From Psychromonas sp. CD1 (GTDB lineage: Bacteria; Pseudomonadota; Gammaproteobacteria; Enterobacterales; Psychromonadaceae), in contig NZ_NDFH01000003.1 in assembly GCF_002239585.1 (NCBI RefSeq), forward strand, positions 620,001-684,000: 64,000 nt of DNA, given 5' to 3'. Both the position numbers and the translations under genes were made by a program. Numbering within the stretch: position 1 is the first letter of the stretch; each line of letters opens with the position of its first letter. Positions 28,742-38,550 of this stretch are shown here, piece by piece. The notes under the pieces are model-generated. The model was not told where the DNA came from, did not search any database, and saw nothing but the letters and a program-made list of their open reading frames with translations.

Positions 28742-28985
28742 CATCTATCTCAGTGCCTTTACTCTTGTTTTGTTCCTCCGATGACTCTGCATGGGAATTT
28801 GCGCCCTGCTTTGTTTCTATTTGTTTTAATGAATGCACACTTTCAGCGACGTCTTCAGGAGAGCAGTTATTCTCCTGTTTAGACGCTTTATATTTTTTCA
28901 CTTTATGATTAACTATTTTTTCTCCATTAATCGATTGGAAAATGGCATTCGGAGGAATAAATTGGGTGATCAAATGTTGACTCAT
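28731..28985 (-). CDS. Small hypothetical protein
   Basis: 84-aa hydrophilic protein starting MSQHLITQFIPPNAIFQSIN. A perfect Shine-Dalgarno AGGAGG sits 5 nt before the ATG, which argues that it is truly translated. The C-terminal half is Glu/Ser/Lys-rich and probably disordered. No family recognised. It overlaps the end of ygbA by 11 bp in convergent orientation. Confidence 0.55.
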   Translation of the reverse strand: MSQHLITQFIPPNAIFQSINGEKIVNHKVKKYKASKQENNCSPEDVAESVHSLKQIETKQGANSHAESSEEQNKSKGTEIDVTV

Positions 28986-29152
28986 AAAACCTCCTTTTCT
29001 TTTATATCGGCTGTATTTATGATTTCTTGATACTTTTAAAATAACAAATCTTTTATTGACTCTAAAATAGAGTCCTCGGTTTATGCTTTAATCAAATGCA
29101 TCACTAATTTAACGCGATTGTCTTTTATAAAAGCCACGGATTTCATTAACGG

Positions 29153-29191
29153 TTGACTTAGCCGTCTAGATGTCTTAATGTCTATAGTAAT
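29153..29191 (+). promoter_or_regulatory. MetJ operator (three met boxes) upstream of metNIQ
   Basis: Tandem 8-mers AGCCGTCT, AGATGTCT and TAATGTCT (29160-29183) follow the MetJ consensus AGACGTCT, with a degenerate fourth unit ATAGTAAT. A -35-like TTGACT lies at 29153-29158. MetJ with SAM represses metNIQ in E. coli, so control here by methionine/SAM level is well supported. Confidence 0.85.
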
Positions 29192-29217
29192 CAATATACA
29201 ATAATTTTTGAGTGGAT

Positions 29218-30252
29218 ATGATAAAAATTCAAAATGTACATAAAATATTTTATCAAGGAGAAAAAAAAATCTCCGCTTTACAAGATATTAATTTAAATAT
29301 TTCACAGGGTTGTATTTATGGTGTGATAGGCGCATCGGGTGCCGGAAAAAGCACATTGATCCGCTGTGTTAATTTATTAGAGCGTCCAACTATCGGAAGC
29401 GTAATAGTTGATGGTGTCGATTTAACGGCTTTATCCGCACATAAACTTACCCTTGCTCGACGTAAAATTGGTATGATTTTCCAACATTTCAATTTACTTT
29501 CATCGCGTAATGTTTTTTATAATATCGCTTTACCGCTTGAACTTGCAGGCACCGATAAAGAAACTATTCATATAAAAGTAAATGCTTTACTCAAATTAGT
29601 TGGCTTAATGGATAAAAAAACAACCTATCCTGCCAATTTAAGTGGCGGACAAAAACAACGCGTCGCTATCGCCCGTGCATTAGCCTCTGATCCTAAAGTA
29701 TTATTATGTGATGAAGCAACAAGCGCACTCGACCCAGCAAGCACCCTTTCTATTCTGAACTTATTGCGTAAAATAAATAAAACATTAAACATCACTATTT
29801 TATTAATAACCCATGAAATGGCCGTTGTTAAAGGCATATGCCATGAAGTGGCTATTATTGGTGATGGCAAATTAGTTGAACATGGCAAAGTTGGTGATAT
29901 CTTTGCTCACCCAAAAACAACCTTAGCACGTGATTTTATACGCTCAACATTAAATTTAACGATTCCAGAAGACTACCAAGTACGTTTACATGCAACTCAC
30001 ATTCCTAATAGCTACCCACTACTACGCTTAGAATTTACGGGAAAATCTGTTGATGTACCAATAATCAGTCAAATAGCAAGAAAATTTAACATTGATATCA
30101 ACATATTAAGCTCCAACATGGATTATGTAGGAGGGCTTAAATTCGGTTTAATGTTAGCCGAGATATTGGGCGAACCGGAAGCTGCAATAGAAGCCATCGC
30201 ATTTTTAAAAGAGAACAAAATAGAAGTCGAGGTATTAGGATATGTCGTTTAA
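29218..30252 (+). CDS. metN: D/L-methionine ABC transporter, ATP-binding protein MetN
   Basis: 344-aa ATPase of the methionine importer. Walker [21 protein letters not shown], signature [16 protein letters not shown] and Walker [14 protein letters not shown] are present, with the C-terminal NIL regulatory domain (from about 270). I chose the ATG at 29218 ([11 protein letters not shown]), which matches the E. coli start; the frame is also open from a GTG six bases upstream. Overlaps metI by 11 bp. Confidence 0.96.
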   Translation: MIKIQNVHKIFYQGEKKISALQDINLNISQGCIYGVIGASGAGKSTLIRCVNLLERPTIGSVIVDGVDLTALSAHKLTLARRKIGMIFQHFNLLSSRNVFYNIALPLELAGTDKETIHIKVNALLKLVGLMDKKTTYPANLSGGQKQRVAIARALASDPKVLLCDEATSALDPASTLSILNLLRKINKTLNITILLITHEMAVVKGICHEVAIIGDGKLVEHGKVGDIFAHPKTTLARDFIRSTLNLTIPEDYQVRLHATHIPNSYPLLRLEFTGKSVDVPIISQIARKFNIDINILSSNMDYVGGLKFGLMLAEILGEPEAAIEAIAFLKENKIEVEVLGYVV

Positions 30253-30928
30253 TTTCATTCTTCAATGGTGGGAAAGTAATGCTCCCATGATACAGCTACT
30301 TATCGATGCACTCGGGCAAACCTTAAATATGGTATTTGCTTCTGGTCTTATTGGTTTTGCTCTTGGCATCCCATTAGGTGTTCTACTCCACGTGAGTAAG
30401 AAAAAAGGTCTACTTGAAAATCATATATTAAATAAAGTATTGGGTATTATTGTTAATATTGGCAGATCTATCCCTTTTATTATTCTATTAGTTGCCATTA
30501 TTCCCTTTACTCGCTTTTTAGTTGGTAGCTCAATAGGCACAGCTGCCGCCATTGTACCTTTAACCATTGGCGCAATCCCTTTTATAGCGCGCCTTGTAGA
30601 AGGCGCTCTATTAGAAGTGCCAAGCGGTTTAGTTGAAGCCGCACAAGCAATGGGAGCGACGCCTTTACAAATAATTTGCAAAGTCTTATTACCCGAAGCA
30701 CTACCGGGTATTATTAATGGAATTATCATTACCTTAGTGACACTCGTTGGATACTCAGCAATGGCTGGAACAGTCGGTGGTGGTGGACTCGGCGATGTCG
30801 GTATTCGCTATGGCTATCAACGATTTGATGCAGGTGTTATGCTGATCACGGTGATTATGCTGGTTATTTTAGTACAAATTATTCAATCCCTTGGCGATCA
30901 TCTGGTCAAACGCTTTGATCATCGTTAA
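30242..30928 (+). CDS. metI: Methionine ABC transporter permease MetI
   Basis: 228-aa inner-membrane permease with about five transmembrane segments (for example 20-45, 60-80, 87-110, 150-175, 195-218). The EAA-loop motif that contacts MetN is [27 protein letters not shown]. It sits between metN and metQ as in other gammaproteobacteria. Confidence 0.96.
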   Translation: MSFNFILQWWESNAPMIQLLIDALGQTLNMVFASGLIGFALGIPLGVLLHVSKKKGLLENHILNKVLGIIVNIGRSIPFIILLVAIIPFTRFLVGSSIGTAAAIVPLTIGAIPFIARLVEGALLEVPSGLVEAAQAMGATPLQIICKVLLPEALPGIINGIIITLVTLVGYSAMAGTVGGGGLGDVGIRYGYQRFDAGVMLITVIMLVILVQIIQSLGDHLVKRFDHR

Positions 30929-30961
30929 AAAACACTTCGTTAATACAAAAAGGAACATCAT

Positions 30962-31780
30962 ATGACATTAAACATTAAATCTATTTTAACCGTTGTAGGT
31001 CTCGCCTCATGCATTGCCTTAACTGGGTGTAATGATAACAAAGAAAAAATTGTCGATAATAATAAAATAAGCATCGCAGTGATTGCCGGAGCGGAAGCAC
31101 AAATTGCAGAAATCGCAGCAAAAGTTGCCAAAGAAAAATATGGGTTAGAAGTAAACATCATTACCTTTTCTGATTATATTACACCGAATGCAGCGCTCGA
31201 CGAAGGCTCGGTTGATGCCAACGTGTTTCAGCATAAACCTTATTTAGATCAGCAAATTAAAGATCGTAACTATGCTTTTTCGATTGCGGGAAATACCTTT
31301 GTTTACCCTATTGCAGGTTACTCAAATAAAATAAAATCTTTAGATGAGCTACAAGATGGAGCGCAAATATCTGTTCCCAGTGACCCTTCAAACTTAGGAC
31401 GCTCTCTCATTTTACTTGAAAAACAAGGCCTTATTCGTTTAAAAGAAGGTTCAGGTTTAAATGCAACGGTACTCGATATTATTGAAAACCCAAAGCATTT
31501 AAAAATAGTAGAGCTTGAAGCTGCACAGTTACCACGCTCACTCGATGATGTCGTCCTTGCAATTATTAATACGACTTACGCAAGTAGCATTAATCTTGCT
31601 CCTGAAAAAGATGGTCTGTTTGTTGAAGAGAAAGATTCACCTTACGTTAATTTAATTGTTGCACGTACTGATAATGTTAATGCACTCAATGTACAAACAT
31701 TTGTAAAAGCATATCAATCCGAAGAAGTATACCAAGGTGCACTTGAAATCTTTAAAGATGGTGTCGTAAAAGGCTGGTAA
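30962..31780 (+). CDS. metQ: Methionine-binding lipoprotein MetQ
   Basis: 272-aa NlpA/MetQ-family substrate-binding protein. The signal peptide ends in a lipobox ALTGC (Cys about residue 21), so it is a lipoprotein. Family blocks: ITFSDYITPNAALDEGSVDANVFQHKPYLD, SVPSDPSNLGRSLILLEKQGLI and PRSLDDV. It is preceded by AAAGGAACATC and a 33-nt gap from metI. Confidence 0.96.
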   Translation: MTLNIKSILTVVGLASCIALTGCNDNKEKIVDNNKISIAVIAGAEAQIAEIAAKVAKEKYGLEVNIITFSDYITPNAALDEGSVDANVFQHKPYLDQQIKDRNYAFSIAGNTFVYPIAGYSNKIKSLDELQDGAQISVPSDPSNLGRSLILLEKQGLIRLKEGSGLNATVLDIIENPKHLKIVELEAAQLPRSLDDVVLAIINTTYASSINLAPEKDGLFVEEKDSPYVNLIVARTDNVNALNVQTFVKAYQSEEVYQGALEIFKDGVVKGW

Positions 31781-31813
31781 ATAGAACTTAAATCTCTCTA
31801 CTTTATAGCCTCA

Positions 31814-31856
31814 CCAAAGCTTTCGGTCATAAAAGTTTGACCGCCGAAAGCTTTGG
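31814..31856 (+). terminator. Long inverted repeat after metQ, possible terminator
   Basis: Arms CCAAAGCTTTCGG and CCGAAAGCTTTGG form a 13-bp stem, with a competing inner pairing CGGTCA/TGACCG. It lies 33 nt after the metQ stop. No U-run follows, so it may stabilise mRNA rather than terminate. Confidence 0.5.
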
Positions 31857-32146
31857 ATAACTCCTCTCCTCCCATCCCTAGGATATTACCCATCACCACT
31901 CATGTAGGCGAATAGATAAGCCATTAATAAAACATTAACTTTTTTAAAAATAATTTAGACCTCGATCCTTATTCGTTGAAATACAAAATAGAAGATGATT
32001 ATAAATAACCGTGCGATAAAAAATAGTAAGATATTACCTCCTATATTTTAAAAGCGTGTGTTTGCTCTTTATCAAATTCTTCATCCATCATTTTTTAACT
32101 GTTTCCTTGAGTTACTAAACGGCTTACTTTATCTATTTGTACTACT
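31857..32146. other. Noncoding stretch between metNIQ and sirB2
   Basis: AT-rich. I see no ORF with a credible ribosome site and no recognised RNA family. It follows the inverted repeat at 31814-31856 and separates two convergent units. Confidence 0.5.
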
Positions 32147-32533
32147 TTAACCTACTAATAATATCGCTTGTTTCATGGTCACTAACTGCATAATATAACC
32201 TAACCAAGCCAAAGCACCGACAAAAGAAAGCCATTGCATATAACGAGATTTTTGAGCATCTAAAGCCACATGAACAATAAACAAATAAACCACAAATGCC
32301 ATCATTTTTTCTAGCATCCAAAAGCCAGAATGCACAAAAGGGTCAATGTTTAAAAGCCAAAGTAATGCCATACCAAAAACTAAAATCGCTAAATTAAAAC
32401 ATAATAGTATTTTTTTAAAAATAACCTTTTGTGCGTTTTTATGCCCCCATTGTAACCAAAAAAAGTTAAGCATAAACAAGATAAGCGCAATTAAAATTAA
32501 GGTTAAATGCGCATGTTTTAAAAAAGCATACAT
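32147..32533 (-). CDS. sirB2: SirB2 family membrane protein
   Basis: 128-aa integral membrane protein with four predicted helices (about 5-27, 40-62, 72-92, 98-120). The KHAHLTLILIALILFMLNFFWL start and HSGFWMLEKMMAFVVYL segment match the SirB2/YchQ family. It directly follows prmC (2-bp gap), as in the E. coli hemA-prfA-prmC-ychQ unit. Function unknown; the original Salmonella invasion-gene link is indirect. Confidence 0.85.
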   Translation of the reverse strand: MYAFLKHAHLTLILIALILFMLNFFWLQWGHKNAQKVIFKKILLCFNLAILVFGMALLWLLNIDPFVHSGFWMLEKMMAFVVYLFIVHVALDAQKSRYMQWLSFVGALAWLGYIMQLVTMKQAILLVG

Positions 32534-32535
32534 AA

Positions 32536-33369
32536 TTATTTCAATCCTCTATAAATCGCCATACTAATTCGCTCATTTTGCGCATAGTCGTGCACTGTTT
32601 TTATCTCATCAAAATCAAATAAACGCAATATATTACGAACTTCCTTTCCTTGCTCAAAACCATGCTCAATCATTAATGTCGCATTTTCATTTAAATGTGA
32701 ACGCGCATCAGCGACAATGATACGAATATCCGCAAGTCCCTTTTGGGGGGCAACTAATGCAGATAAAGGTTCAAAACGCACATCCCCTTCGCCTAAATGA
32801 TGATCGTTTTTATCAATATAAGGGGGGTTACTCACAATCAGATCAAAACGACCTTCTACTTGACTAAACCAATCACTTTGATAAATATTGACATTATTTA
32901 GCTTCAATATTTGTCTGTTTTCTATGGCTAATTGTACCGCATCTGCATTAAAATCAACGCCACTACATCTCGCATTGGGTAATTCACTCGCAATCGATAA
33001 AATAATAGCCCCGGTTCCGGTACCTAAATCTAAAATACGTGCTTGAGGTGAACAAATCTTTAATGCGTATTCCACTAAAATCTCTGTATCTGGTCGTGGA
33101 ATTAATGTTGAATTATTAACTTTAAAAGGTAATGACCAAAACTCACGAATGCCCGTCAAATATGCAACGGGCACCCCTTTAATTCGCTCAACAAGCAAAA
33201 CTTCATAAGCTTTTTGTTGAGACTCAGTTAAATGTTTCTCCGGCCAAGTCATCAAATAAACACTCTCTTTTTGTAAAACAAAAGAGAGTAATACTTGAGC
33301 ATCAAGTAATGCACTGTCACTCTTAATTAATAAAGATTTAGCTCTTAAAACAGCCGCATCTATACGCAA
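32536..33369 (-). CDS. prmC: Release factor glutamine methyltransferase PrmC
   Basis: Methylates the GGQ glutamine of RF1/RF2; here immediately downstream of its substrate gene prfA. The 277-aa protein has an N-terminal helical domain, REFWSLPFKVNNSTLIPRPDTE, SAM motif ILDLGTGTGAI and the catalytic NPPY in IVSNPPYIDKND. The start codon is TTG (33367-33369), directly after the prfA stop, with GGAG in the prfA tail; no in-frame ATG gives the expected N-terminus. Confidence 0.95.
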   Translation of the reverse strand: MRIDAAVLRAKSLLIKSDSALLDAQVLLSFVLQKESVYLMTWPEKHLTESQQKAYEVLLVERIKGVPVAYLTGIREFWSLPFKVNNSTLIPRPDTEILVEYALKICSPQARILDLGTGTGAIILSIASELPNARCSGVDFNADAVQLAIENRQILKLNNVNIYQSDWFSQVEGRFDLIVSNPPYIDKNDHHLGEGDVRFEPLSALVAPQKGLADIRIIVADARSHLNENATLMIEHGFEQGKEVRNILRLFDFDEIKTVHDYAQNERISMAIYRGLK

Positions 33370-34461
33370 TTAAAAATCACTCCGCGCAAGGGCCGCTAAT
33401 TTATCCGCCTGATCTTCTAATAAAATTGGGTCTAATAACATATCTAACTCGCCCTCTAAAATATCATGCAAACGATATAAAGTTAAATTAATGCGATGAT
33501 CACTCACTCGTCCTTGTGGGTAATTATAAGTACGAATACGCTCACTACGATCGCCACTGGCCACAAGGCTACGGCGTAATGTTTGCTCTTCTGCTTTATT
33601 CTTTTCATCTTCGGCTTGTTGTAAACGTGCCTGTAATACCGACATTGCTTGCGCGCGATTTTTATGCTGAGAACGTTGATCTTGACACTCTACAACTGTA
33701 CCAGTCGGTATATGCGTAAGTCTCACTGCAGAATCAGTTTTATTAACGTGCTGGCCCCCTGCTCCAGAAGCCCGAAAAGTATCCATTTTTAAATCAGCAG
33801 GATTAATAGACACAGCTTCTGCTTCAGGTACTTCAGGCATTACAACAACGGTACAGGCGGAGGTATGAATACGACCTTGAGATTCAGTTTCAGGCACGCG
33901 TTGTACACGATGTCCCCCCGACTCAAACTTCATAATACCGTAAGCGCCTTCGCCTTCGATTTTAGCGATAATTTCTTTGTAGCCACCTTGCTCACTTACG
34001 TTGGTATTCATAACCTCTAAGCGCCACTTTTTAGAGTCAATGTATTTACTATACATTCTAAATAAATTACCCGCAAAAATAGCGGCTTCATCGCCCCCCG
34101 CGCCAGCTCTAATTTCCAGATAACAGTTACGATCATCATTAGGATCTTTGGGTAATAATAAAATTTGTAATTCAGCCGAAAGTTCATTATACCTCGCTTT
34201 CGCTTCTTTAATTTCATCTATCGCCATTTCTTGCATGTCTGGATCGTCGTCTTCTAACATCATTTCAGCGGTTTCGACATCTTCGACTGCACGTTGATAA
34301 TCTTTAAAACAAAGCACTACGACTTCAAGTTGCGAGTATTCTTTCGTTAATTTACGATATTTATCTTGATCTGCCATAGTTTCTGGATCGCCAAGTAACG
34401 CTTGAACTTCTTCATAGCGTTCAACTAACCCTTCTAATTTTGCAACAATCGATGCTTTCAT
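33370..34461 (-). CDS. prfA: Peptide chain release factor 1
   Basis: RF1 recognises UAA and UAG. 363 aa. Domain 3 carries the catalytic loop [20 protein letters not shown] with GGQ; the codon-recognition tripeptide region lies in [10 protein letters not shown]. The N-terminal helical domain and C-terminal coiled region are complete. hemA-prfA-prmC-sirB2 run leftward as one unit with gaps of 21 bp or less. Confidence 0.97.
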   Translation of the reverse strand: MKASIVAKLEGLVERYEEVQALLGDPETMADQDKYRKLTKEYSQLEVVVLCFKDYQRAVEDVETAEMMLEDDDPDMQEMAIDEIKEAKARYNELSAELQILLLPKDPNDDRNCYLEIRAGAGGDEAAIFAGNLFRMYSKYIDSKKWRLEVMNTNVSEQGGYKEIIAKIEGEGAYGIMKFESGGHRVQRVPETESQGRIHTSACTVVVMPEVPEAEAVSINPADLKMDTFRASGAGGQHVNKTDSAVRLTHIPTGTVVECQDQRSQHKNRAQAMSVLQARLQQAEDEKNKAEEQTLRRSLVASGDRSERIRTYNYPQGRVSDHRINLTLYRLHDILEGELDMLLDPILLEDQADKLAALARSDF

Positions 34462-34482
34462 ATTTTTCTCTTTTTTAACGTT

Positions 34483-35739
34483 TTATTCATCGTTCAAACC
34501 TAATGCTGAACGTAATATTTGTAATTCATTATCATCTTCAGAGCAAGCTGCAAGCCTTAATGCTTGGCTCGGATCATGAATAATTTTATTAGTTAACTTA
34601 AAAGCCAATTCACGCATCACCTTCTCAGGTGCTTTACCATTATGTAATGCTACAATGGCATTGTGTAATAAGGCATCACGTAAGCATTCATTTTTTTCTC
34701 TATAAATGCGGATACTCTCAACCGCTTTGAGTGATTCAATCCAATGAGAGAAATCAATCACACAACTGTCTATAATTTTTTCTGCTTCAATCGCCGCATC
34801 TTGTCGTGCTTGTTTATTTTCGTCAATAATACCATGTAGATCATCAACGCTATACAAATACACATCATGCAATTCATTGACTTGCTCTTCAACATCTCGA
34901 GGCACTGCAATATCGATAAATAACATCGGCTGATTACGCCGCACTTTTAACGCACTTTCAACCATACCTTTACCAATAATAGGTAAAGGGCTTGCCGTTG
35001 ATGAGATAATAATATCCGCAGAGGCTAAATGTTTGGGGATCTCTTCAAGCGTAATAGCTTGTGCATTAAATTGCTCAACTAAATCCATCGCTCTTGATAA
35101 CGTACGATTAGCAATCGTAATATTAGGCACATTATGCTCAACCAAATATTTACCGACCAACTCAATCGTCTCCCCAGCACCAATTAATAAAACTCGGCTC
35201 TGCGCAAGATCACTAAATATTTGCTTTGCCAAACACACGGCGGCAAAAGCAACGGAAATTGCATTGGCACCAATTTGCGTATCAGTGCGCACTTTTTTTG
35301 CAACACCAAATGTTTGTTGAAACAATTTCTGCAACATTTTATGCACACTTTTAGCCTGTCCGGCACGGACAAATGCTTGCTTTATTTGTCCCAATATTTG
35401 AGGCTCACCTAAAACTAAAGAATCAAGTCCCGATGCCACCCGAAAAAGATGTTGCACCGCTTTATCATTCTTATAGCAATATAAACTCTCAATGATGTCA
35501 TCAATGACGACATTATGAAACGCACATAGCCAATTAACCACACTTTGACTACAGTCAGTTTTCAAATAACAATATATTTCACTACGGTTACACGTAGAAA
35601 CAATAACCGCTTCTAATACACCCTCTAGTTTTAATAAACTTTGATATGTATCTGCTAATGCATCGGGTGCAAAAGCCACTTTTTCACGTAATGCGACAGA
35701 GGCTGTCTGATGGTTAATTCCAATAGCAAATAAAGGCAT
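34483..35739 (-). CDS. hemA: Glutamyl-tRNA reductase
   Basis: First committed step of C5-pathway heme synthesis, reducing Glu-tRNA to glutamate-1-semialdehyde. The 418-aa length is that of E. coli HemA. Catalytic Cys 50 lies in VSTCNRSEIYC; substrate site FRVASGLDSLVLGEPQILGQIK; NADPH motif VLLIGAGETIELV; then the dimerisation helices. The Lys/Leu-rich N-terminus seen in enteric HemA is not obvious here. Heads the hemA-prfA-prmC-sirB2 unit. Confidence 0.97.
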   Translation of the reverse strand: MPLFAIGINHQTASVALREKVAFAPDALADTYQSLLKLEGVLEAVIVSTCNRSEIYCYLKTDCSQSVVNWLCAFHNVVIDDIIESLYCYKNDKAVQHLFRVASGLDSLVLGEPQILGQIKQAFVRAGQAKSVHKMLQKLFQQTFGVAKKVRTDTQIGANAISVAFAAVCLAKQIFSDLAQSRVLLIGAGETIELVGKYLVEHNVPNITIANRTLSRAMDLVEQFNAQAITLEEIPKHLASADIIISSTASPLPIIGKGMVESALKVRRNQPMLFIDIAVPRDVEEQVNELHDVYLYSVDDLHGIIDENKQARQDAAIEAEKIIDSCVIDFSHWIESLKAVESIRIYREKNECLRDALLHNAIVALHNGKAPEKVMRELAFKLTNKIIHDPSQALRLAACSEDDNELQILRSALGLNDE

Positions 35740-35960
35740 TCAATAATTTCACAAGACAAGTTAGGTAAATATAAATGAATTCTACTGATATTTATCGTAA
35801 ATTTAAAGTGGAAGCACGTTTCCTACGCATTTATATCCCTTTTATTGTAAAAAAAAGCACTTTAAGCAAAAAACTGCCCCTTTGAGTAATTTACAACGTC
35901 CTCAGCCTTGGGTACTATTCAAGCTCTTTCTTGTTATTACTTAAAGTTGCTATCAAAATC

Positions 35961-36332
35961 ATGCTAATCAAAAAAACTATCGCTTCTCTTTGTCTTATCG
36001 GTGCGCTTTCTGGCTGTTCATCCCTTTACGATACTTTCGTTTATCAAATTGATGTTACACAAGGTAACTACATTGATACACAAAAAATGGCACAACTTGA
36101 AATAGGCATGAATCAGCAACAAGTCATTTTTCTTTTAGGGTCGCCCATGTTAATCGACCCCTTTGATTCGTCTACTTGGTACTATATTCGGTATATCAAA
36201 CCAGGAGGTGAAAAAATACAACAACAAAAAGTCGTCCTTACCTTTGAAGATAAAATATTACAAAAAATTCAAAGAAAGAAAGAAATTGAAGTTAGCCCGC
36301 TTATTACAAAAATGCAAAATGAGGCGAAATAA
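35961..36332 (+). CDS. bamE: Outer-membrane assembly lipoprotein BamE
   Basis: SmpA/OmlA-family subunit of the BAM complex. The ATG at 35961 gives [21 protein letters not shown], a lipoprotein signal with lipobox LSGC; 123 aa. Conserved features are [20 protein letters not shown], the [14 protein letters not shown] loop and WYYIRY. The frame is open ten codons further upstream, but those would spoil the signal peptide. It heads the bamE-ratB-ratA-smpB-ssrA neighbourhood. Confidence 0.92.
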   Translation: MLIKKTIASLCLIGALSGCSSLYDTFVYQIDVTQGNYIDTQKMAQLEIGMNQQQVIFLLGSPMLIDPFDSSTWYYIRYIKPGGEKIQQQKVVLTFEDKILQKIQRKKEIEVSPLITKMQNEAK

Positions 36333-36370
36333 GAACGAACAAACAGGTTAAAAGAAGAGGAAATTCACCT

Positions 36371-36676
36371 TTATTTCTCCTTCTTGGCCATTTTGGCTGC
36401 GCGCAATTTACGCATCGCTTTGGGATCTGCCGTCAAAGGTCGGTAAATCTCAATTCTATCACCCGTTTTCACCAAATAATCTAAATTTTCAATGCGACTA
36501 AAAATACCCACCTTAGCCTTATTTATAATAATTTCAGGGAAATGTTGCGTTATACCTGAAAGATGCAAGCATTGCTCAATAGAAGTACCCTTCGGTACAG
36601 ATACAGTCAAAAGCACCTGCTTATGAGGTAGCCCGTAAACCACCTCTATATCAATCATTTCACTTATTGTATTCAT
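36371..36676 (-). CDS. ratB: RatB/RnfH family protein
   Basis: 101-aa ubiquitin-like-fold protein of the RnfH/RatB family: IDIEVVYGLPHKQVLLTVSVP, KVGIFSR, DRIEIYRPLTADPKAMRKLRA. It lies 8 bp downstream of ratA, as in the E. coli ratA-ratB pair next to smpB. Its role is not firmly established. Confidence 0.88.
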   Translation of the reverse strand: MNTISEMIDIEVVYGLPHKQVLLTVSVPKGTSIEQCLHLSGITQHFPEIIINKAKVGIFSRIENLDYLVKTGDRIEIYRPLTADPKAMRKLRAAKMAKKEK

Positions 36677-36684
36677 ATCACGTC

Positions 36685-37122
36685 CTAACGAATGCCATAA
36701 ACAAATTTAGCGCGCACCGCAAAAGAATTGACCATTGAGCCAACCAATTCGTTAAAAATTCGTCCAAATGCGAATTCAATCAGTTTACTGCTAAATTCAA
36801 ATTTTAAATCGAAAATTACTTTACACGCTTGATCATCTAAAGGTATAAAAACCCAACCTCCACTAAGCGATTTAAAGGGGCCTTCAATTAAACGCATTTC
36901 AATTTGTCGACCGGGAGTTAATTTATTCTCCGTCGTAAAACTTTGACTGATTCCCGCTTTTGATACTTTAATACAAGCACGCATTAAATTGTTCTCATGC
37001 ATTAATAATTGTGCGCCTACACACCCAGGCAAAAACGCCGGATAAGACTCCACATCATTAACCAATTGGTACATTTCATCTGCGCTATACATCAATAACG
37101 CACTACGGGATACTTCAACCAT
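36685..37122 (-). CDS. ratA: START-like/coenzyme Q-binding family protein RatA
   Basis: 145-aa protein of the polyketide cyclase/START-like family (RatA, related to Coq10). Blocks: SALLMYSADEMYQLVNDVESYPAFLPGC and EMRLIEGPFKSLSGGW. E. coli RatA was reported to inhibit 70S assembly as a toxin, while Coq10 homologues bind quinone; sequence alone does not decide. Divergent from smpB. Confidence 0.9.
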   Translation of the reverse strand: MVEVSRSALLMYSADEMYQLVNDVESYPAFLPGCVGAQLLMHENNLMRACIKVSKAGISQSFTTENKLTPGRQIEMRLIEGPFKSLSGGWVFIPLDDQACKVIFDLKFEFSSKLIEFAFGRIFNELVGSMVNSFAVRAKFVYGIR

Positions 37123-37228
37123 TCGCTCAGCTCTTTAATAAAAAAAACAGTTTATACTATCTCACTATTGAAAAAAAACAATTTAGACATATATCTAGTT
37201 TAATTATTTCCGGTTACAATATGAGACT

Positions 37229-37714
37229 ATGGCTAAAAAAAAATCAAAAACTAAAAACAATGAAAATACGATAGCACGTAATAAACGCGCTAGTCACGAA
37301 TATCACCTAGAAGAACGCTTTGAAGCAGGCCTTGAGTTGCAAGGTTGGGAGGTGAAATCATTGCGAGCAGGCAAAGCAAATATCGCAGATAGCTATATTT
37401 TCCTTAAAAATGGAGAAGCATGGTTATTAGGTGCATCTTTCCCTCCTCTTGATGCTGCATGCTCTCATGTTATCTGTGATCCCATGCGTTATCGTAAGCT
37501 TTTATTAAAAAGACGCGAATTAGATAACCTACTTGGTAAAGTTGAACGCCAAGGTTATTCAATTATTCCTATCTCCTTGTATTGGAAAAAAGCATGGGTG
37601 AAAATATCCTTTGCCTTGGCAAAAGGTAAACAAGCTCATGACAAACGCAATGCTGATAAAGATCGTGAATGGAAAGTACAAAAAGAACGCATGATGAAGC
37701 ACAGCGTTCGTTAA
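37229..37714 (+). CDS. smpB: SsrA-binding protein SmpB
   Basis: 161-aa trans-translation cofactor. It shows the [20 protein letters not shown] start, [18 protein letters not shown], and a basic C-terminal tail ([20 protein letters not shown]) that mimics mRNA in the decoding centre. Its RNA partner ssrA begins 95 bp downstream on the same strand. Confidence 0.97.
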   Translation: MAKKKSKTKNNENTIARNKRASHEYHLEERFEAGLELQGWEVKSLRAGKANIADSYIFLKNGEAWLLGASFPPLDAACSHVICDPMRYRKLLLKRRELDNLLGKVERQGYSIIPISLYWKKAWVKISFALAKGKQAHDKRNADKDREWKVQKERMMKHSVR

Positions 37715-37809
37715 ACCAGCAACTAGACACTCATTGTAAGATAACCCTATCTAGCATCGATTGTCTTTGCTATACTATTTGGGTAGACAATGCAGTTGTT
37801 TACCACTGT

Positions 37810-38164
37810 GGGGATGATTTAGGACTCGACGAGATTCTTGAAACCCTAGGTGCATGCCGAGGTGACGGCTGGCCTCGTAAAAAGCCGTCAACGTTATAGT
37901 TGCAAACGACTCTAACTACTCTCTAGCAGCTTAGGCTAGCTAGCCTTCCACCCAAGTTTCTCCTATGGGCAGGGATTCGGAAGGTCATTTACATTTGGAT
38001 AGCGAGGGAACCTTGTTCGAGGGTGAACCGCGAAATAGTATCGGACTCGCTCTTTGCAATCCTGTCTGTCGGAGTGTCGAGAGTTAACTAAAAGATAGAC
38101 TAAGCATGTAGTACCGAGGATGTAGGCTTTTCGGACGGGGGTTCGACTCCCCCCATCTCCACCA
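37810..38164 (+). ncRNA. ssrA: Transfer-messenger RNA (tmRNA)
   Basis: About 355 nt. The 5' end GGGGATGATTTAGGACTCGA and 3' end GGTTCGACTCCCCCCATCTCC-ACCA form the tRNA-like domain, with GGGGATG pairing to CATCTCC (one G-U). CGAGGTGACGGCTGGCCTCG and GTAGTACCGAGGATGTAGG are typical tmRNA stretches. The tag ORF (37902-37934) encodes ANDSNYSLAA followed by TAG, close to E. coli ANDENYALAA. The 3' end is a common integration site, and the accessory region starts here. Confidence 0.98.
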
Positions 38165-38169
38165 CCTAC

Positions 38170-38205
38170 AAGCCCCTGCAATCAATAGGTTACAGGGGCT
38201 TTTTC
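38170..38205 (+). terminator. Intrinsic terminator after ssrA
   Basis: 9-bp stem AAGCCCCTG/CAGGGGCTT with a 14-nt loop, followed by TTTTC; begins 6 nt after the CCA end of tmRNA. Confidence 0.9.
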
Positions 38206-38550
38206 GATCTAATGACCACATTGTGTCCACGCTCGCTTAATTTAGCTAATCAATTAAATTACTTTTTTAACTTTCATCGATACAATTAATACTACGAGTG
38301 ACCTCCTGCTTTAATGAGTATTCCTAATCCGCATGCTGAAAATGCAATAAAATCATTAAATATAAGCATGTTAGTTATTTACAAATTTAATGGTTTTCAG
38401 ACGAGAATGGATTTAGATAGTTTCAATGAAAATAAAAGTTCATTTTATATGACTGGCACGATTATAGTGTTAATTGATTCATAGCTGAAATTAAAGAGAT
38501 TTTAGTTATTATTTTAAAATTTTGGACAACACCAAGTACAACGCATTTAA
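38206..38550. other. Non-coding start of the accessory region
   Basis: 345 bp with stops in all useful frames. No repeat of the ssrA 3' end was noticed. It leads into the DUF1254/1214 remnant and may contain further degraded parts of that gene. Confidence 0.4.

Noticed and set aside
28986-29217. SAM riboswitch upstream of metN
   Set aside because: No riboswitch-like fold was seen; the MetJ box array accounts for the regulation.
37669-37899. 76-aa plus-strand ORF running from smpB into ssrA
   Set aside because: It overlaps the smpB end in another frame and the tmRNA 5' domain; no ribosome site.
37963-38181. 72-aa minus-strand ORF (MQGLVGGGDGGSRTP...)
   Set aside because: It is antisense to the tmRNA 3' half; the sequence is fully explained by ssrA.
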